From Chenopodium formosanum (Eukaryota; Streptophyta; Magnoliopsida; Caryophyllales; Amaranthaceae), in contig CM044860.1 of the NCBI GenBank assembly GCA_024500155.1, positions 3,270,501 through 3,334,500 of the forward strand: a DNA stretch of 64,000 nucleotides. Direction: 5' to 3'. Shown here one piece after another: positions 12,020-24,746 of this stretch (position 1 is the first letter of the stretch; each line of letters begins with the position of its first letter). A program made the position numbers and the translations under genes. Below the pieces are notes generated by a model, which had not been told where the DNA came from, searched no databases, and saw only the letters and a list, made by a program, of their open reading frames with translations.

Positions 12020-14930
12020 TGAAGGTGAGCCTATTTAATATTAATGGGGAGATTCAGAATACAGATAAAGATGTGTGTTTATGAAGACGGTGGTGGATAC
12101 TACTGTACTTGTACACTCAACTCAATGAATTATGAAGGTGGTTGACTTGACTATCCCCTATTTTAACCAACTCATTATTACTTTTATTATTACACTGTAC
12201 TACTCGTATCCATTTTTATTCAATTACTACGTATTTGGAATTTGATTTATCCATTGTATTGGCATTTGGCAAGAAAAAGATTAACAAGGCTGTGGTGCTT
12301 ATTTAAAAGTGACTGTGGTATCATATTATTCTTGTAATGACAATGGATATTTTTAAATTTGATTTTTTTTTTTTTTTTGTTTTACCGGTATTCTGCATTG
12401 ATCTTACGTTCAATTCTAATATCGATGTCATTCTTTCCGGTTTGAAAAATGCAACACTCCCTCTTTCGTTTGGTTAAAACACAAATAATCCTTATTTCTT
12501 CTATGTCAACATCCAAAAAAAAGGAATACAAAGGCATTAAAAAAAAAACATATGTAACATGAAATCTCTATTTAATTTTGTTGTGTAACACTAGATTAAT
12601 GGCACATTAGAATATCAATATGATTTCTATATTGCTACAAGCCTACAAAGTACTTCTACATTAACAATACAAAATTAACAGTTTAACACACTGCATACAA
12701 GTAATGATACAAATATGTAAACTTTGAAAATATAAACATACTTGTGTATTGTTTTTTGTTTTATACAAGTAATGATAAATTAACAATAGGTTAAAACAGA
12801 AAACATAGAATTTATTGATAATCAGAAGTTTTTTATCAAAGTCTGAAACGGTTGCATACTTAGCGCAGGCTTTTGATTCTTAAATCCCGTTGCTTCAGTT
12901 GGTGGTGGCTTGGTGCCCATCACCTGCTTCTGCTTCCAAATGTCAGTTGAGAGATATGATATTCTAGTAGGCATGCTTTTACGAGCAAAAATCCAAGCAT
13001 ATACTATACATTCGTCCAAGATTCCATTTTAACAATTGTAAATTTGTAATATAGTACTCAGAGTGCATGCTCCTCAATATATATTTGCCCATAACATAAA
13101 TCTCACAGCCATACTATCACAATTCACAACAAGTGTACTAGTAGTTGCTAATCCTTGACTTCATCTCTTTGGTCTACCAAAAACCACACATGAGAAAAAT
13201 TGTGCAACTCATTGACCATTTTTCTGTTTTGAAGAGTTCTACATGGAGGGATGTTTGCAAGAGATTCAACCCATACTCGGAAAAACGATACGATGATGAT
13301 AAGAAGCAATCCGATGACGCTCTAGGGAAGATTGAAGGAATGGAGTGTCTTAGCTCATAAGGGTGTAGGAAGGACATTTTGGCGCTTAAACATTGTCACT
13401 GATGTAATTCTTATTTCAAAAAGAAGAAACAATTATACATGTATATTTGTCGTTTTAATCATCATTTTTTCAATTGGATGTCACGTTGATGCTAAAATCA
13501 ATCACCTAATCTATATTAATTAATAAGTGTTTTAGGCGTATAATTACCCCTTTCTGATTTTGTTAATGAGGTAAAGATTACGATCAGTAAAAGTAATTAT
13601 GAGGCGCAGATTAATTTCTCATCAACCACCATCCTTAATTAATCAATACTAAAATGATGAAACACGATCACTTTTTAAAGATCTTTGTGGGGCCCTCAGC
13701 CATGTGAGCTCCACAAATGAATCCTTCATTTAAGGATCTTCATCAAATTGATTAGGTCGCATAAATCGTATGATGTTTCACAGCTCAACTAGAATTAAGA
13801 TATGATCATATAACATAAGAGCAACCTTGCGTATTGCCTATTGGTAGTTCAGAAAATTGCTGTGAAATGTACCTTCTACTGGCATTGTTTCTACTCTCAA
13901 GCTCTACTTCAAAGCGCTAACCTTTTCAACTGTCGCCTCTTTCCATCTTCGTCCTTGAACGTTAATGTAATAAAAAAAAAAACCAATGACTTTGCTCAAT
14001 CCCGAGTGATTACAAAAACAGTGATGAGAATGAGGCTTAATCGAAGTGCTTGAATACTACCCCAAAGACTTTATACCTACGAGTGTATTAAATTCTTGAC
14101 ATCTACTACTGTGACTTGACAAAAAAATTAAAAAAGAGAAGGTAAAAAAAAAAAAAAAAAAAAAAGAGTCAATACATTTTCAGACAAGTCTATGGCTCTA
14201 AGCTGCTACGGCCTACGGATGTATAGCTTCTTAGTTCCTACCTCCAACAAGATGAGAGTCATGAGACTCATACTTGTTCCTTTTATTCGAAGTAAATATG
14301 TCTATATGATGTGAGAATTGTCTGGTACCTTCATAACCCCACTAATCAACTAAAAGCCTCAGAGGCCACATCTGTGAACTCATGAAGTCAAAACAAGGTC
14401 TTTGAGACGAGCAGCAGACCTAGTAGGACTGAACCACTGATAGCCTCAATGTGGCTAAATGCCTACGATATAAGATCAAGTAGGCGAATTGATATAATAA
14501 AAGAATGGAAACTTTTAATAAAGGGGTACAAGAGACAGAACTCACCAGTTCAAATCAGACTTCCATACTTGCATATCCCATTATGTTAACTGACAAGCAC
14601 AAATCTGCCCATAGCATAAATTGACAACGAAAAAGCAGCGAGAAGAACCTTGAAATCTCAACTTTATATTTAAATATATACAGAATCTACAATGTTTACA
14701 AGACTATATCATGCTTAATTACATATGAGCAGGTGGTGAGGTCTTGTTCATGCTACAATTAATGAAGCTCCAGCATTCTGAAATGATTATTAGTATATTT
14801 TATATATATAACATACAGGCTTATACTTTATCGTTCAAGAAGCATAAAGGCAACTATATGGCCCTCCAATGCTAAGGATGACCAAGCTCTAGGCATTCAA
14901 AAACTAGCAAAATTTACTTTTTACCAGAAG
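12020..14930. other. Intergenic DNA with unassigned short frames
   Basis: No gene is recognised. Open frames near 12822-13019 (-) and 13145-13360 (+) show no family motif and no flanking splice structure, so I do not call them. A 14-base word (TACAAGTAATGATA) recurs at about 12698 and 12763. The last part (about 14640-14930) is probably 3' untranslated sequence of the DUF2358 gene. Confidence 0.45.
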
Positions 14931-14931
14931 G

Positions 14932-16826
14932 CTACGATCTCTGAGAAGTTTCTGCCTCATGTCTATGTGAAAGATCCAGGGCAGAATTCAAATAATGACT
15001 TACAGAAATCATTTCTCCCGCAAATGGGATGAGTTCTGTGGATGAAGTGAGCTCAAAGCAGGTTGGCTTTGGAGTTGTAGGGTAGCCGAGTGACAGGATT
15101 AACTCCTGGACAGAGACTACCTGGAACTTACGAGAGGTATTGAGGGCAATGTTGTCAACTTTATGCTGATAAATCTTCCCATTCCTATCAAGCTTGTACT
15201 CTGAAAGGCCATCAAAACGACCACGGCTCTCCCACGGGACCCGCGGGATTCCATGGACAGTCCAACGAACCAAGATGACATTCTCCATGGGTTGCCACAC
15301 ACTCAGAATTTCAACCCACAAAGCTTTAAAAAATATTCTTCCATGGAATCGCAATGCCCAAAAAATTGATTTGTAGTTCTCAATGCCAGCAAAGGTATTC
15401 AGAGGATCTTTGAACACAATATCATCCCTATTAAGAATCCAAACAAGAATGAAAAAGTCGATATGTGATCAACAATGACAGACACAATGGTAAACAGTAC
15501 TTGTTTGAAAGCCTAAATCCATCACTTTCTTTCCAAATCATTCTTGGCATTCATTAATGGAGATAATAATAATTATAAGAAGGCATAACTGTGTAAGACA
15601 CCATAATTCTTAAATATAACTACACCCCCCTCTGGCCCTCTTCTTCATCAGGACTTTCCTACCTTTTACTAAGCCATGTTTAAAATTGACAACATTAGTA
15701 GCTAGCCATGCTACTAGTAGCTACGAATATTACTTTGTGCAATAAACGTATTACTCTGTTTGAGGCCTTTGAACACATGCTACTGTTGCTCAGTTTTAGC
15801 ATTTCTTAGTTTCCATGCTTTATCAGCCAGAACAATTCAAAATCTACTACAGGGAGTGAAAATTTTTACAAGATGCCAAGCTGAAGGATGCCTCACACTT
15901 CTACATGTTGTACCATCTCATACTAGCTACGACTCTACAGCGAGCCCACAACAACATGTATATAAATAATTTCAAGCTCAGACCTCCAAAATTTAGTAAG
16001 CTACATACCTTATCGATTAATTATCCTATCTTCCCTTTATAATTAGATCAAAAAAATATCGGAATCATCTCAATTCCTTCCATTTAACCAAAAACATTCA
16101 AGCTCCTTCCTTTTCTCTTCTCTTTTCTTACTCTAATCATCTCCCTTCGCTTCCTTTACCACAGTATACATCAATGAAGCTGTTTTACGGTTTTGCTTTT
16201 CGGGTGTTTTTCCAAGGCATGTACAAGGGGGGTCTAATCAAAAAATCCCCAGCAAAATTGATCAACATATTTCACATCCAATACAATCCACGTAAATATA
16301 AGCCAGTCATCATAAAAATCAACTTCATGTCTTGAAACAAAATCATATCAATAAAAGACAACCAATTTTAAACAAGTAATGAACAATAGATATCACTGAA
16401 ATTCCAGCAATTAAACCAAATATCCAGCAAATTAGCAAGAACATTCAAATGGTAATAAAAATTAGAGGGAATTAGAGAGAACTACCTGTAAATATCGAAA
16501 TTGGGCTCCCTGCAAAACAATTCAGGAAATTCCTCTCTTAAACAACGAATTGCATGACCCATGTTGATATAATAGTCTCGTTTCTGCTCATCTTCTTTCT
16601 TCTTCTTCGGGGAAGAAGACGACGTCGTAGAGCTGCTAATACTACTACTAGGCTTCACAGGAGCAGAAAATTGACCATGAACCCTAGCATTTGGTTCAGG
16701 GGTAGTAACTTTAGCACAAACCCTAAGCTTGAATCTGCAATTTCCATTGAAAATGGAGATATTGGGGGAATTGAGGATTTTAGGGTTAGGGTTTGAGAAG
16801 GTATTCGTTAATCCGGATATTGACAT
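14932..16826 (-). CDS. DUF2358 domain protein, probably plastid-targeted
   Basis: Two coding exons (16486-16826 and 14932-15427) joined at AG|GTAGTT...AATAG|G give 837 bases and 278 residues. The start MSISGLTNTFSNPNP is followed by a Ser/Thr/Asn-rich, acid-poor N-terminus that looks like a chloroplast transit peptide, then a Ser-rich linker and KKKKEDEQ. The conserved core begins DYYINMGHAIRCLREEFPEL and runs through DIVFKDPLNTFAGIENYKSI, ALRFHGRIFF, RWTVHGIPRVPWESRGRFDG and SEYKLDRNGKIYQHKVDNIA. This is the DUF2358 pattern, an NTF2-like fold family of plants and algae with no settled function. An upstream in-frame ATG at 16994 would add 56 residues; I prefer 16826 because the extra stretch reads like leader. 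The single intron is about 1.06 kb. Confidence 0.88.
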
Positions 16827-16999
16827 TGAAAAATGGGTGTTGAATTTTGTGAAGGAAAATGGAAATTGGAAGAAAGAAAGAGGAGGAAGAAGGATGAGAG
16901 GTGTGTCAGTGTGTAAGCGTGGGAAGGATTGTGTGGATAAGATGATAAGTTTATGGGGATAATTGGGGTTGTGAGTTGTGACTATTGTGAGCACAAAGT

Positions 17000-18220
17000 T
17001 TGATTGATTAAACTTTGAAAGAAAAGTATGACCAACTCAATTTTGGTGTTGTTTGTTTTAAGTTGTATAGGATCGAGGAAGGTAATGGTTTAATTCTTGT
17101 AATTTTACTGTTATTCGACTATATTTTACTAGAACGGACTTCGGATAAAATAAATTATCCTTGTGAGTTTACCGTCATATCTTCCTAACAAATTAAATAT
17201 TTTCTTTTAAATGTGAATATAGAAGATAGCCATAACTAAATACTAATCGCTATAATACTCTGTATTTTATGATGATTTGAATAGCATTTGCAAAGAAAAA
17301 TAGCTTGAAATTTTCTAAATTTGTCAAACATTGGTATGTGTAATATGTGTTACTATTGGTGAGGGTTTGGACATATGATTGTATATAATTATTTACTTTA
17401 ACTACGACAATATTCCAGTTTTATCTCCTACAAGGCATTCATAAGCACGAGTAGTCTTGGCTCAGTAGCCCTTAATTGGTAGTGTAAACAATGCAAACTC
17501 AATAGTGAAGTATTGGAGCATGGCTGTTATTTACATGGCAACTTGATAAGTAAATAGCATGAATAAGACAAAAGAGTGGTGAAAATTGTTTTCTAGTGGA
17601 ACAAATAACTAAATAAGTACTAAGTATATAAATTGTCATCAAATATTGAACACTATTACTTAAAATAGCTGTAAATAGTACTCTAAAACAACTTATACTC
17701 TAGTAGTATAAAATACATGTATAATAGTACATTAAAAACTACCACTATAACGATAAAAACTTACAAAAATTATGTGAATTTACTAGTTAGCCCTCCTATA
17801 TGCATTCCAAATAAATAGCAGTTATGCACCTAGCTGCACTATCAAAGACCAGCACAAGAACAATCAATTATCCTTATGATTTGCAACAATACAACATAAT
17901 GTTTTTTGTTTGCTAAAACGTTAATAGGTTGTGTATAGTCTCTAAGCACCTTATATTGCAAACTTTTACATTAATTTATTTAACCGAGGTAAAACACAAA
18001 AATAGTACAGTAACACTGAAAGGAGAAGAATCAATTATTTTTCATAGTATTTTTTATTTTGTGTTCTTTCGAATATTCGAATAAATTAAAATGCCAAAGA
18101 AAAAAAAAATCAGCTAGTCTATATGATCCTATGCTAGTCACAAGTTTAGCCACAACACTTCTGCCTTTCTGGAACTATCCTACATGCATAAAATAATTTA
18201 AGGGTCCACTTTTAAGATCT
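17000..18220. other. Intergenic DNA, nothing recognised
   Basis: AT-rich sequence upstream of the DUF2358 gene. No coding exon, RNA gene or clear transposon end is seen. Promoter elements of the neighbour are presumably near 17000 but none was singled out. Confidence 0.4.
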
Positions 18221-18222
18221 CA

Positions 18223-18622
18223 CTAAGAGCAACATAACTATTACTTATTTTATTAATTTTCCACTCTTCCAACTCACCAAAAACACCACTCTTATACCCA
18301 TTAAATACCCAATGCATCTTAATAGTTGACCAAAACTTTTTTGTTATACATTTTCTTTCTCCTACTTTTACCCAACCCCACCACAAAATCACTATCTTAA
18401 ATCCGACAATATACATTTGCCACGTCACCAAGGACACCCATCAAAAACAAAAGGTGAATATTATTTTAATCAATAACCAAAACTTGTAACCGGTTATTTT
18501 CATAACCTGGTTACTACTTCTTTTCAACAAATTTCCTCTCTCTTCATTTTTTTTAATACTTTTTCACTTTCTCTCTCCCCATAATCAAGTCAATTGATTA
18601 ATGGCTGGCTTTGCTCTAACCA
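18223..18622. mobile_element. Possible MITE with AGAGCAA termini
   Basis: The left end reads TAAGAGCAACAT and the right end GGCTTTGCTCTAA, whose reverse complement is TTAGAGCAAAGCC. This gives a short inverted terminal repeat around AGAGCAA, about 400 bases apart. The interior is non-coding and contains an ACGT-type word (GCCACGTCACC). Flanking duplication is only partial (CACT on both sides), so the call is tentative. Confidence 0.35.
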
Positions 18623-18780
18623 CTTAGGACATACTTCCATTTTGGTCATATGTATGACATGGGTAGTTTTCAAACACATATTTTCCATTGATCAATTTGG
18701 CAAATTTTAAGTTTTCTATCCCCCTTCGCCAAATGCTTTTGTTGCCATCCAGTTATTCGAATGTAAGTCCAAATTAATAC

Positions 18781-19684
18781 ATAGAATATGCTTTAAAATA
18801 AAAATAAAAAGAATGGAGAGACGAATATTTTAACATGCTCATCATAGCTTCTACCAGATGCCAGTAATATTCTATTTTTCATTGTAGGCATAGCAAAAAA
18901 ACATTTAGTACCTCTTTAAACATAATTACATCATGTTTAGCTTTAAAATTAAAAAAAAAAAAATGGAGAGATGAATATATATTTATATTACTCGCATCTA
19001 GTAGAAGCTGTGAAGAGCTTGTTTAAATAGTTTGGGAGTCCCAGTTTATCTTCATGATAAACATGGAATGTTTATCTTGTCTTGAAAATAGTGTAGATTG
19101 ATTAAAATAATAATTATTTGACTGAGTGGTATCTAGCTGTTTACTTCCTCAATTTGCAAAAGTAATGGACGTTACTCACGTTACCCATCGACTTCCTTCA
19201 TTCTCGTTCTTCCTCCATTGAAACTAACTTCTCCATCATCCTCCATCTTCTTCTTTATTCTGCAATCTCCACCCCTTACAACCAACACTACTATCTCCGG
19301 CAGCTTCGCCGCCAAATAAAACGAAAACCCTATGAAAAAAGGGTGAAATTAAGGGCATGGTGAACCCCTAAGGGTAAAGGTATTATCTTCCTCCATTGAA
19401 GCTAATTTCGAGCTTCACTTTTTCCATTGAAGCTTCTGAAAATTTTCTTGAAGCTTTTCTTTCATTAACGTTGTGCTTCACAAAGTTAACACTGTTAACT
19501 TCACATATTGTTAAAATTACAAGACTACCCGGACATAATTATATAATTTGACAATTATACCCCCATGATAAACAAAATTTGTTTAATTTGTTTATCATGA
19601 AGATAAACTTGTATTTCCTCAATATTCTATAGTTCATTGTAAACATAGCAAAAAATGTTCAGTACCTCTTTAAACATAATTACT
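18781..19684. repeat. Local duplication split by an inserted element
   Basis: The stretch 18806-18930 (AATGGAGAGACGAATAT ... CTTTAAACATAATTAC) is matched by a second copy in two parts. These are AATGGAGAGATGAATAT onward at 18961-19020, and ATTCTATAGTTCATTGTAAACA to CTTTAAACATAATTAC at 19623-19683. About 600 bases carrying the 21-bp inverted-repeat element lie between the two parts. The simplest reading is duplication followed by insertion. Confidence 0.5.
19043..19609. mobile_element. MITE-like element with 21-bp perfect inverted ends
   Basis: AGTTTATCTTCATGATAAAC followed by A at 19043-19063 is repeated exactly in inverted orientation at 19589-19609. Each end is itself nearly palindromic (GTTTATC..GATAAAC). 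The 567-base interior has no open frame and contains an internally duplicated word (TCTTCCTCCATTGAA near 19210 and 19388). The element appears to have split one copy of a local duplication (see 18781-19684). No clean target duplication was found, so the superfamily is unknown. Confidence 0.55.
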
Positions 19685-19938
19685 CCCTCTGTCCCTATTT
19701 TATTGTCCCATTTGACTTTTCACGGTCTCCAAGACGCGTCTTAAAACGCATATATTTTCATTTCCATACATGTAAAAATTATAAAAAATTGATATTAATA
19801 AAATATGCAATAAGCCGAATCTAACAAGATCACTCATGACTATATTATCTCTTGTAAATTAACGTTAATTTACGGTCAAAGTTTACAAAGTTTGACCCAA
19901 AAAATAACAATAGGGCAAAAATAAAGGGACGGAAGGAG
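19683..19938. mobile_element. Stowaway-like MITE (Tc1/mariner)
   Basis: The left end CTCCCTCTGTCCCTATTTTA and the right end, which on the opposite strand reads CTCCTTCCGTCCCTTTATTT, form imperfect terminal inverted repeats. They are flanked on both sides by TA (19681-19682 and 19939-19940). Length 256 bases, non-coding. The CTCCCTCCGTCCC terminus with TA target duplication is the Stowaway hallmark. Confidence 0.85.
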
Positions 19939-20300
19939 TACATCATATTCTTTCAAAAAAAAAATCAGTCTTTTACGGCATTTATGCTATCCAGATATGC
20001 TTCCTGTTACCTTTGACTCCATTATTGAATACTTCAATATGACTTACAAAATGAAAGTTATTACTGTGTACTTTTTTGTAGAGTTATTCTCAACGTGTAA
20101 TATTGAAAAACAAAAATTTTTATAAATACATATTTAAAAAAGAATAATGGTTTAAATTGTGCATATACAAACATAAATTGTGAACCAGTGTAGCACCTTA
20201 AAAATGAGTGGAATGTATGTTATTAAGACAATGTCAAGTGAATGAGGACCAAACAAGTCCTCAATACTCTCTTTTTAGCTATACTACACCATACGTCATA

Positions 20301-20475
20301 CTGTCATGACTGGTTGTTGGTGCAGTGGTGACTGAGACTGACTTGGTAGGAAGGATTGCGTGTTCGATCTCTTCATAACAACAATTAGGAGGGGAATGAA
20401 ACCTAACCATCCATAATTAATCCCCAAATCAAGATTAGCTTAAAGGATGAATTGGAAGGAACACCAAAATAAATA
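20301..20475 (+). mobile_element. Probable tRNA-derived SINE
   Basis: An A-box-like word (TTGGTGCAGTGGTGACTGAG) is followed about 35 bases later by a B-box-like word (CGTGTTCGATCTC), then about 100 bases of body and an A-rich end (ACCAAAATAAATAAA). The spacing suits an internal pol III promoter. No target-site duplication was confirmed, and the sequence does not fold as a functional tRNA. Confidence 0.45.
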
Positions 20476-20836
20476 AATTTGTCATGTCATATTTTGTTAA
20501 TTAATTGATCTTTCCTTATTCTTTGTGTTAATTGATTGACTTTACTCTACTATCTCTATTTCACTATATTTAAAGAATTTAGACATTTAAGTCTTTGCAA
20601 GGGTACACCAATACACCACAATCTATGTCTTGGCTTTATGAGAATAACAGTATAAATATCAACGTGCCAAATCATATTACGGAGTATCAATTAAGATATT
20701 CATATGAACCATCTCACTACTCAAGCCAAAAAAAAAAAAAAAAAGAAAGAAAAAAGAAACAACCAGTTGATTTCAACTCGACACAATAAAATCAATTTAA
20801 AAACGGAAAACTCAATCAATCTCATTTTGAAGAAAA

Positions 20837-21264
20837 TCTATCTATAAATACTAAAACAACAATCGCTGACATCATCACTTTAAAAAATTGTACACATGTA
20901 AAACTGTTGTTAAAATTTTTCCCGCTTAAATCAATTGCTGACATTATATTCTTATTTTTTTTTACCTTAAATTATTATTATATTTTTTCTATGAAGACAA
21001 TTATTATATTATTATACTCTATATTTTATATTATGAATTTATAAGTGACTATTTAGCTTCAAAAAATAATTACCCCCGCTTAAGAGTACTCCGTATTGCA
21101 TAATTTGCTTAAATTTTTTACTGTTCATCAAAATTAATTAGATCTAAATATCATTGCAATTAATGATTATGTTTCTTTAATTTATCTCATATGAGAGACA
21201 TATGTAAAATATATTTATTTCAAAGAATTTTTTTTATGCCGAACATCGCACAGGACTTATCTAG
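20837..21264 (+). mobile_element. Possible non-autonomous Helitron
   Basis: The segment begins TCTATCTATAAATACTAAAA between A and T and ends ATCGCACAGGACTTATCTAG followed by T. A 5' TC with a TATAAATACTAAAA-type start and a 3' CTAG end within A-T flanks are Helitron features, and non-autonomous copies of this size are common in plants. The hairpin expected just before CTAG is weak, so confidence is limited. There is no coding content. Confidence 0.4.
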
Positions 21265-21334
21265 TTTTATAATAATATAAAAACCTCAACTAAAATTAGG
21301 AGTAATAAATATGATTATGATTGTGTATATGCAA

Positions 21335-21485
21335 ATGGGATGGGCCGTTATTAGACCTGTTCAATGGACCGGATCTGGGCTGGACCGGGCCTGAGTTAAA
21401 TGGGCCGGGATGGGCTAGGGTTGAGGGCAGACTAAAATCGGCCGGGCTGGGTTATGGACTATAAAGTCCAGTCCGGCCCATTATC
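21335..21485. repeat. GC-rich GGGCC/CCGGG repeat patch
   Basis: Within AT-rich DNA this 150-base patch repeats words such as GGGCCGG, GGACCGG and GGGCTGG, with a partial complement (AGTCCAGTCCGGCCCA) at its right edge. It resembles the low-complexity ends of some plant DNA transposons. No terminal repeats or target duplications were identified. Confidence 0.35.
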
Positions 21486-22102
21486 GCAAATTCTAATAAC
21501 AACCCATAGAACAAAAGAATTAATGTGCCCTTTAAAGAGGCAATAAAACTACAGAGTATTCAATTGGAGAAGACTGAAATCCATCAAGGATGAAGGATCT
21601 ACCCAACTTTTCTTTTATCATGGTAAGTCTCATAGGAGGAGAGAGAAAGTTAGTAAGAGAGAATAAGGGGAAAATGGTTTTTTTTTGTTAAGTTTGTTTT
21701 TATTTGTAATTTGTACGGTAATATAGGTGATTAGATGGAAACTTAATTGAAACCCACACAGAAGAATGAGAGAGAGGAGAGAGAAAGGAGGAGAATAAGG
21801 AATGCGGGAAAAGAATCAGAATTACATAATTTTGGGGAATTTTTTTAGGGTTTGTAATTTGGGGAAAATTGGGGAATTTTATAAGGATATAATCAGATAA
21901 TCTGAGTTAAGAGAGAGAGAGAGAGTTGCAAAAAACTTTAAACGTCCAATTTGTTTTTATCACCCCAACTATAACACGACCATAACCATTCCAAAAAAAA
22001 AAAAACGAAGTGATAATAAAGACAGTTCCCAGAATCCCAGTAGCGTAGTTTCTCCAAGCCGTAATTCCGTCACTATTTCGGCGGCTCATCGTCGGAAGAA
22101 AA

Positions 22103-24746
22103 ATGGATATTCCCTTACCATTTGATAAATTGAGTATTTCCTCAAACAAGTAAGCATATACTACATTTAATAGTATTTGTTAAATCGCTAACATCTTGCT
22201 CTGATTTGTGTTTGATCTGCAAATTATACTTTGGTTTCATTGATAATTGATACTCCATTAATCGCCTCACTTATTTTTATTCATTTTTCACCAGAGAGAA
22301 GACGTCTGTGGTTTTAGTTGCAACTGGAAGTTTCAATCCTCCCACTTACATGCACTTGCGAATGCTCGGTAATGTCATTTATAATTTTATCATCCTACTT
22401 TCTTATAATATAACAATTATGTACTAATAATGTGAAATTAATTGCTTAAGAATTGGCAAGAGATGCTTTGAATTCACAAGGTTATCATGTTATTGGAGGC
22501 TATTTATCACCTGTCAACGATGCATATAACAAGAGGGTATCCTTCATTTTCTTTGTTTTGGGTGATTATGTATCAATTTCGTATTGTATGTGCATCAATT
22601 TTTGGTGTTATATCAAATGTATGTGCAATGCATTATGTGCAAAATGAAGTGAGATACTGCTTGTTTTTTTGCAGGGCCTTTTATCTGCTGAACATCGTAT
22701 ACAAATGTGTCAACTAGCCTGTAAAAGTTCAGACTTTATAATGGTAGATGCGTGGGAGGTAATATGCTGCTAGTTATTTTTGTAATCAATTAAATATCCG
22801 ATCTCTGAGCATTTTCTTTACTTCCATCCTTTGATGGAGGTGGGAGATGTTGAGATATCCTTTTATTTGTTTGAATAGTTAGGACTTGAAAGTATAATAT
22901 GTTCGTTAAGTCAGTTGAGATAGAACAAATATGAGCTAATGATAATAACGGCCTTCTTTGTAACATTGCAATTAGTAACTTGTTTGAGGCGGTTAAAACC
23001 CCATGGAACGTCCACCATTTGTTGATGGTAGTTCGATAAACTTCACTGTCCTTTTGTAATCAACTTACAATGGCAGTCCATATGCAAAGTTATTTACTGG
23101 AAGGTTATGTTGATCAAATCAACTCCTGTGATTATATTCTTCCCAACCCACATTATTTTCCTTTAAATTACTCTTCTACCATGAATATTACTAAATTTAA
23201 TCATATTCCTGTCCCTTATGCTTCTTCTGATTCTTTCTCTTAGCAATATTACCCCACCCTGTCTTCCCTTATTTTGTACTGAATGTTTAACAAATTGTAA
23301 AGAAATGGAATTCTTTGCTTTTGTTAACCAAGTTGTGCTTGCATTATTTCCTTTGTGGCTCCCTATGACCCCCATCTTTGCAATAATAGGGAATTGGTTG
23401 CTTTTATTTTGAGATCGAGTTCTGTTTATATCATCCATTGTGACTCCCCTATGACCCCCATCCCGGCCCAAAATTTTAAAAAAAAAAATAAAAAGTAATA
23501 AGTTGTGGTTATTCAGCACTAGAAACCCCATGGGACTCCTGTATTTCTCTGAACTAAAGGCAAATGATTTGAAGTTCTATATTTACTCTGTTGACTGGCA
23601 GTAGCTTGAAAGTGTCATTGCCTAAGACTCCAATAATTTTCCTACGGCTGTAGATGTTACTATGGGTGATGTGAGGGAGAAGGATGACCTCTCAACTGCC
23701 ACGGGCAATTAATTGTTTCTGATGATATAAACCCTGCTACAGGCAAAACAATCTTCCTATCAACGAACACTGACTGTTTTAACTAGAGTGAAGAGTTTTT
23801 TATGCGAGAATGGTCTTGTTTCACCAGGTATAATTTCACTTCTTTTGCATTCATGCATCCTGCATCAAGCAATTGGCACATCTTTTGATATGGATGACTT
23901 TTTTGCTCATGTGTGAATAAAAGGCAAATTAACATCTTAGCCTTTTCTACCCAGGGTCCCTTCGGGTAATGCTTGTCTGCGGTTCTGATTTATTGGAGTC
24001 ATTTGCCACTCCTGGTGTTTGGATACCAGAGCAGGTATTTTCTGAGGGAAATTACAGTTTAACTGAAATAGAGTGCAAGGCTACATTCTCGAATTTGATG
24101 TATTAGGAATTTAGGATCAGTGCGTGTTTCAGACAAGTATGTAACCTTTTAGGCTTCAGCCATTGTGAATTTGTGACAAGAGTTGATGACAATGTATGAA
24201 TGATTTGGCTATGCTGACATGGTTCTTGATTTCCAGGTCCAGGCCCTATGTAGAGACTTTGGCGTGGCTTGTATTCGCAGAGAAGGGAAAGATGTTGAAA
24301 AAATTATTCTAAGCAATGACATACTGAATGAGAACAAGGTATGTAGAACTTTGGACTTGTAGGTTGAACTATCAGATTTTGCAAAAGCCCTAGATAGGAA
24401 TCACAGCTCCCTATTTCTATCGTCTAATTGTCTTGTTAAATAAGTTTTTTGTATTCATGAGCTTATTTTTTTTATTCTTTTTTTAAATATTTTTTCTGCA
24501 GAATAATATTAAGATTGTGGATGAACTCATCTCAAACCAAATTAGCTCAACTCGAATAAGGTGAGATACTCACTGTCTCTCTGATTCATGGTCACTGATT
24601 TATGGAAGACATTCATAACTGAGGATTCAATATCTTATGTTTGTCATGTTTTTAGGGACTGCATCGCAAGAGGGTTGTCCGTGAAGTACCTAACAGCTGA
24701 TGAAGTGATAGATTATATACGAAAACATAACCTTTATTTACATTAA
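22103..24746 (+). CDS. NMNAT: Nicotinamide/nicotinate mononucleotide adenylyltransferase
   Basis: Coding exons are 22103-22149, 22295-22368, 22451-22536, 22675-22758, 23743-23827, 23955-24034, 24237-24338, 24502-24560 and 24656-24746. They sum to 708 bases, giving 235 residues. The enzyme joins ATP and NMN or NaMN to make NAD or deamido-NAD, the shared last adenylation of NAD synthesis. Visible signatures are the nucleotidyltransferase nucleotide-binding loop TGSFNPPTYMHLRM (residues 26-39; the T/HxxH motif) and the C-terminal ISSTRIR motif (200-206), both diagnostic. YLSPVNDAY, GLLSAEHRIQMC and LVCGSDLLESF are also family blocks. Length matches plant NMNAT. The start MDIPLPFDKLS is the first ATG after a GA-rich leader. 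Intron 3 begins GTATCCTTCA, an unusually good match to the U12-type donor. The gene is convergent with the NF-YB gene, with about 500 bases between stop codons. Confidence 0.96.

Noticed and set aside
12822..13019. 65-residue minus-strand frame (MDECIVYAWIFARKS...)
   Set aside because: No recognised family, no splice context and no conserved neighbour; possibly a transposon scrap but unsupported.
13145..13360. 71-residue plus-strand frame with a WRDVCKRF word
   Set aside because: Too short and isolated to assign; the opposite strand is equally open.
16827..16994. Longer N-terminus for the DUF2358 protein from the ATG at 16994
   Set aside because: The added stretch is not like the mature family and the 16826 start already gives a credible transit peptide.
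18198..18437. 79-residue minus-strand frame
   Set aside because: It lies within a probable MITE and has no family motif.
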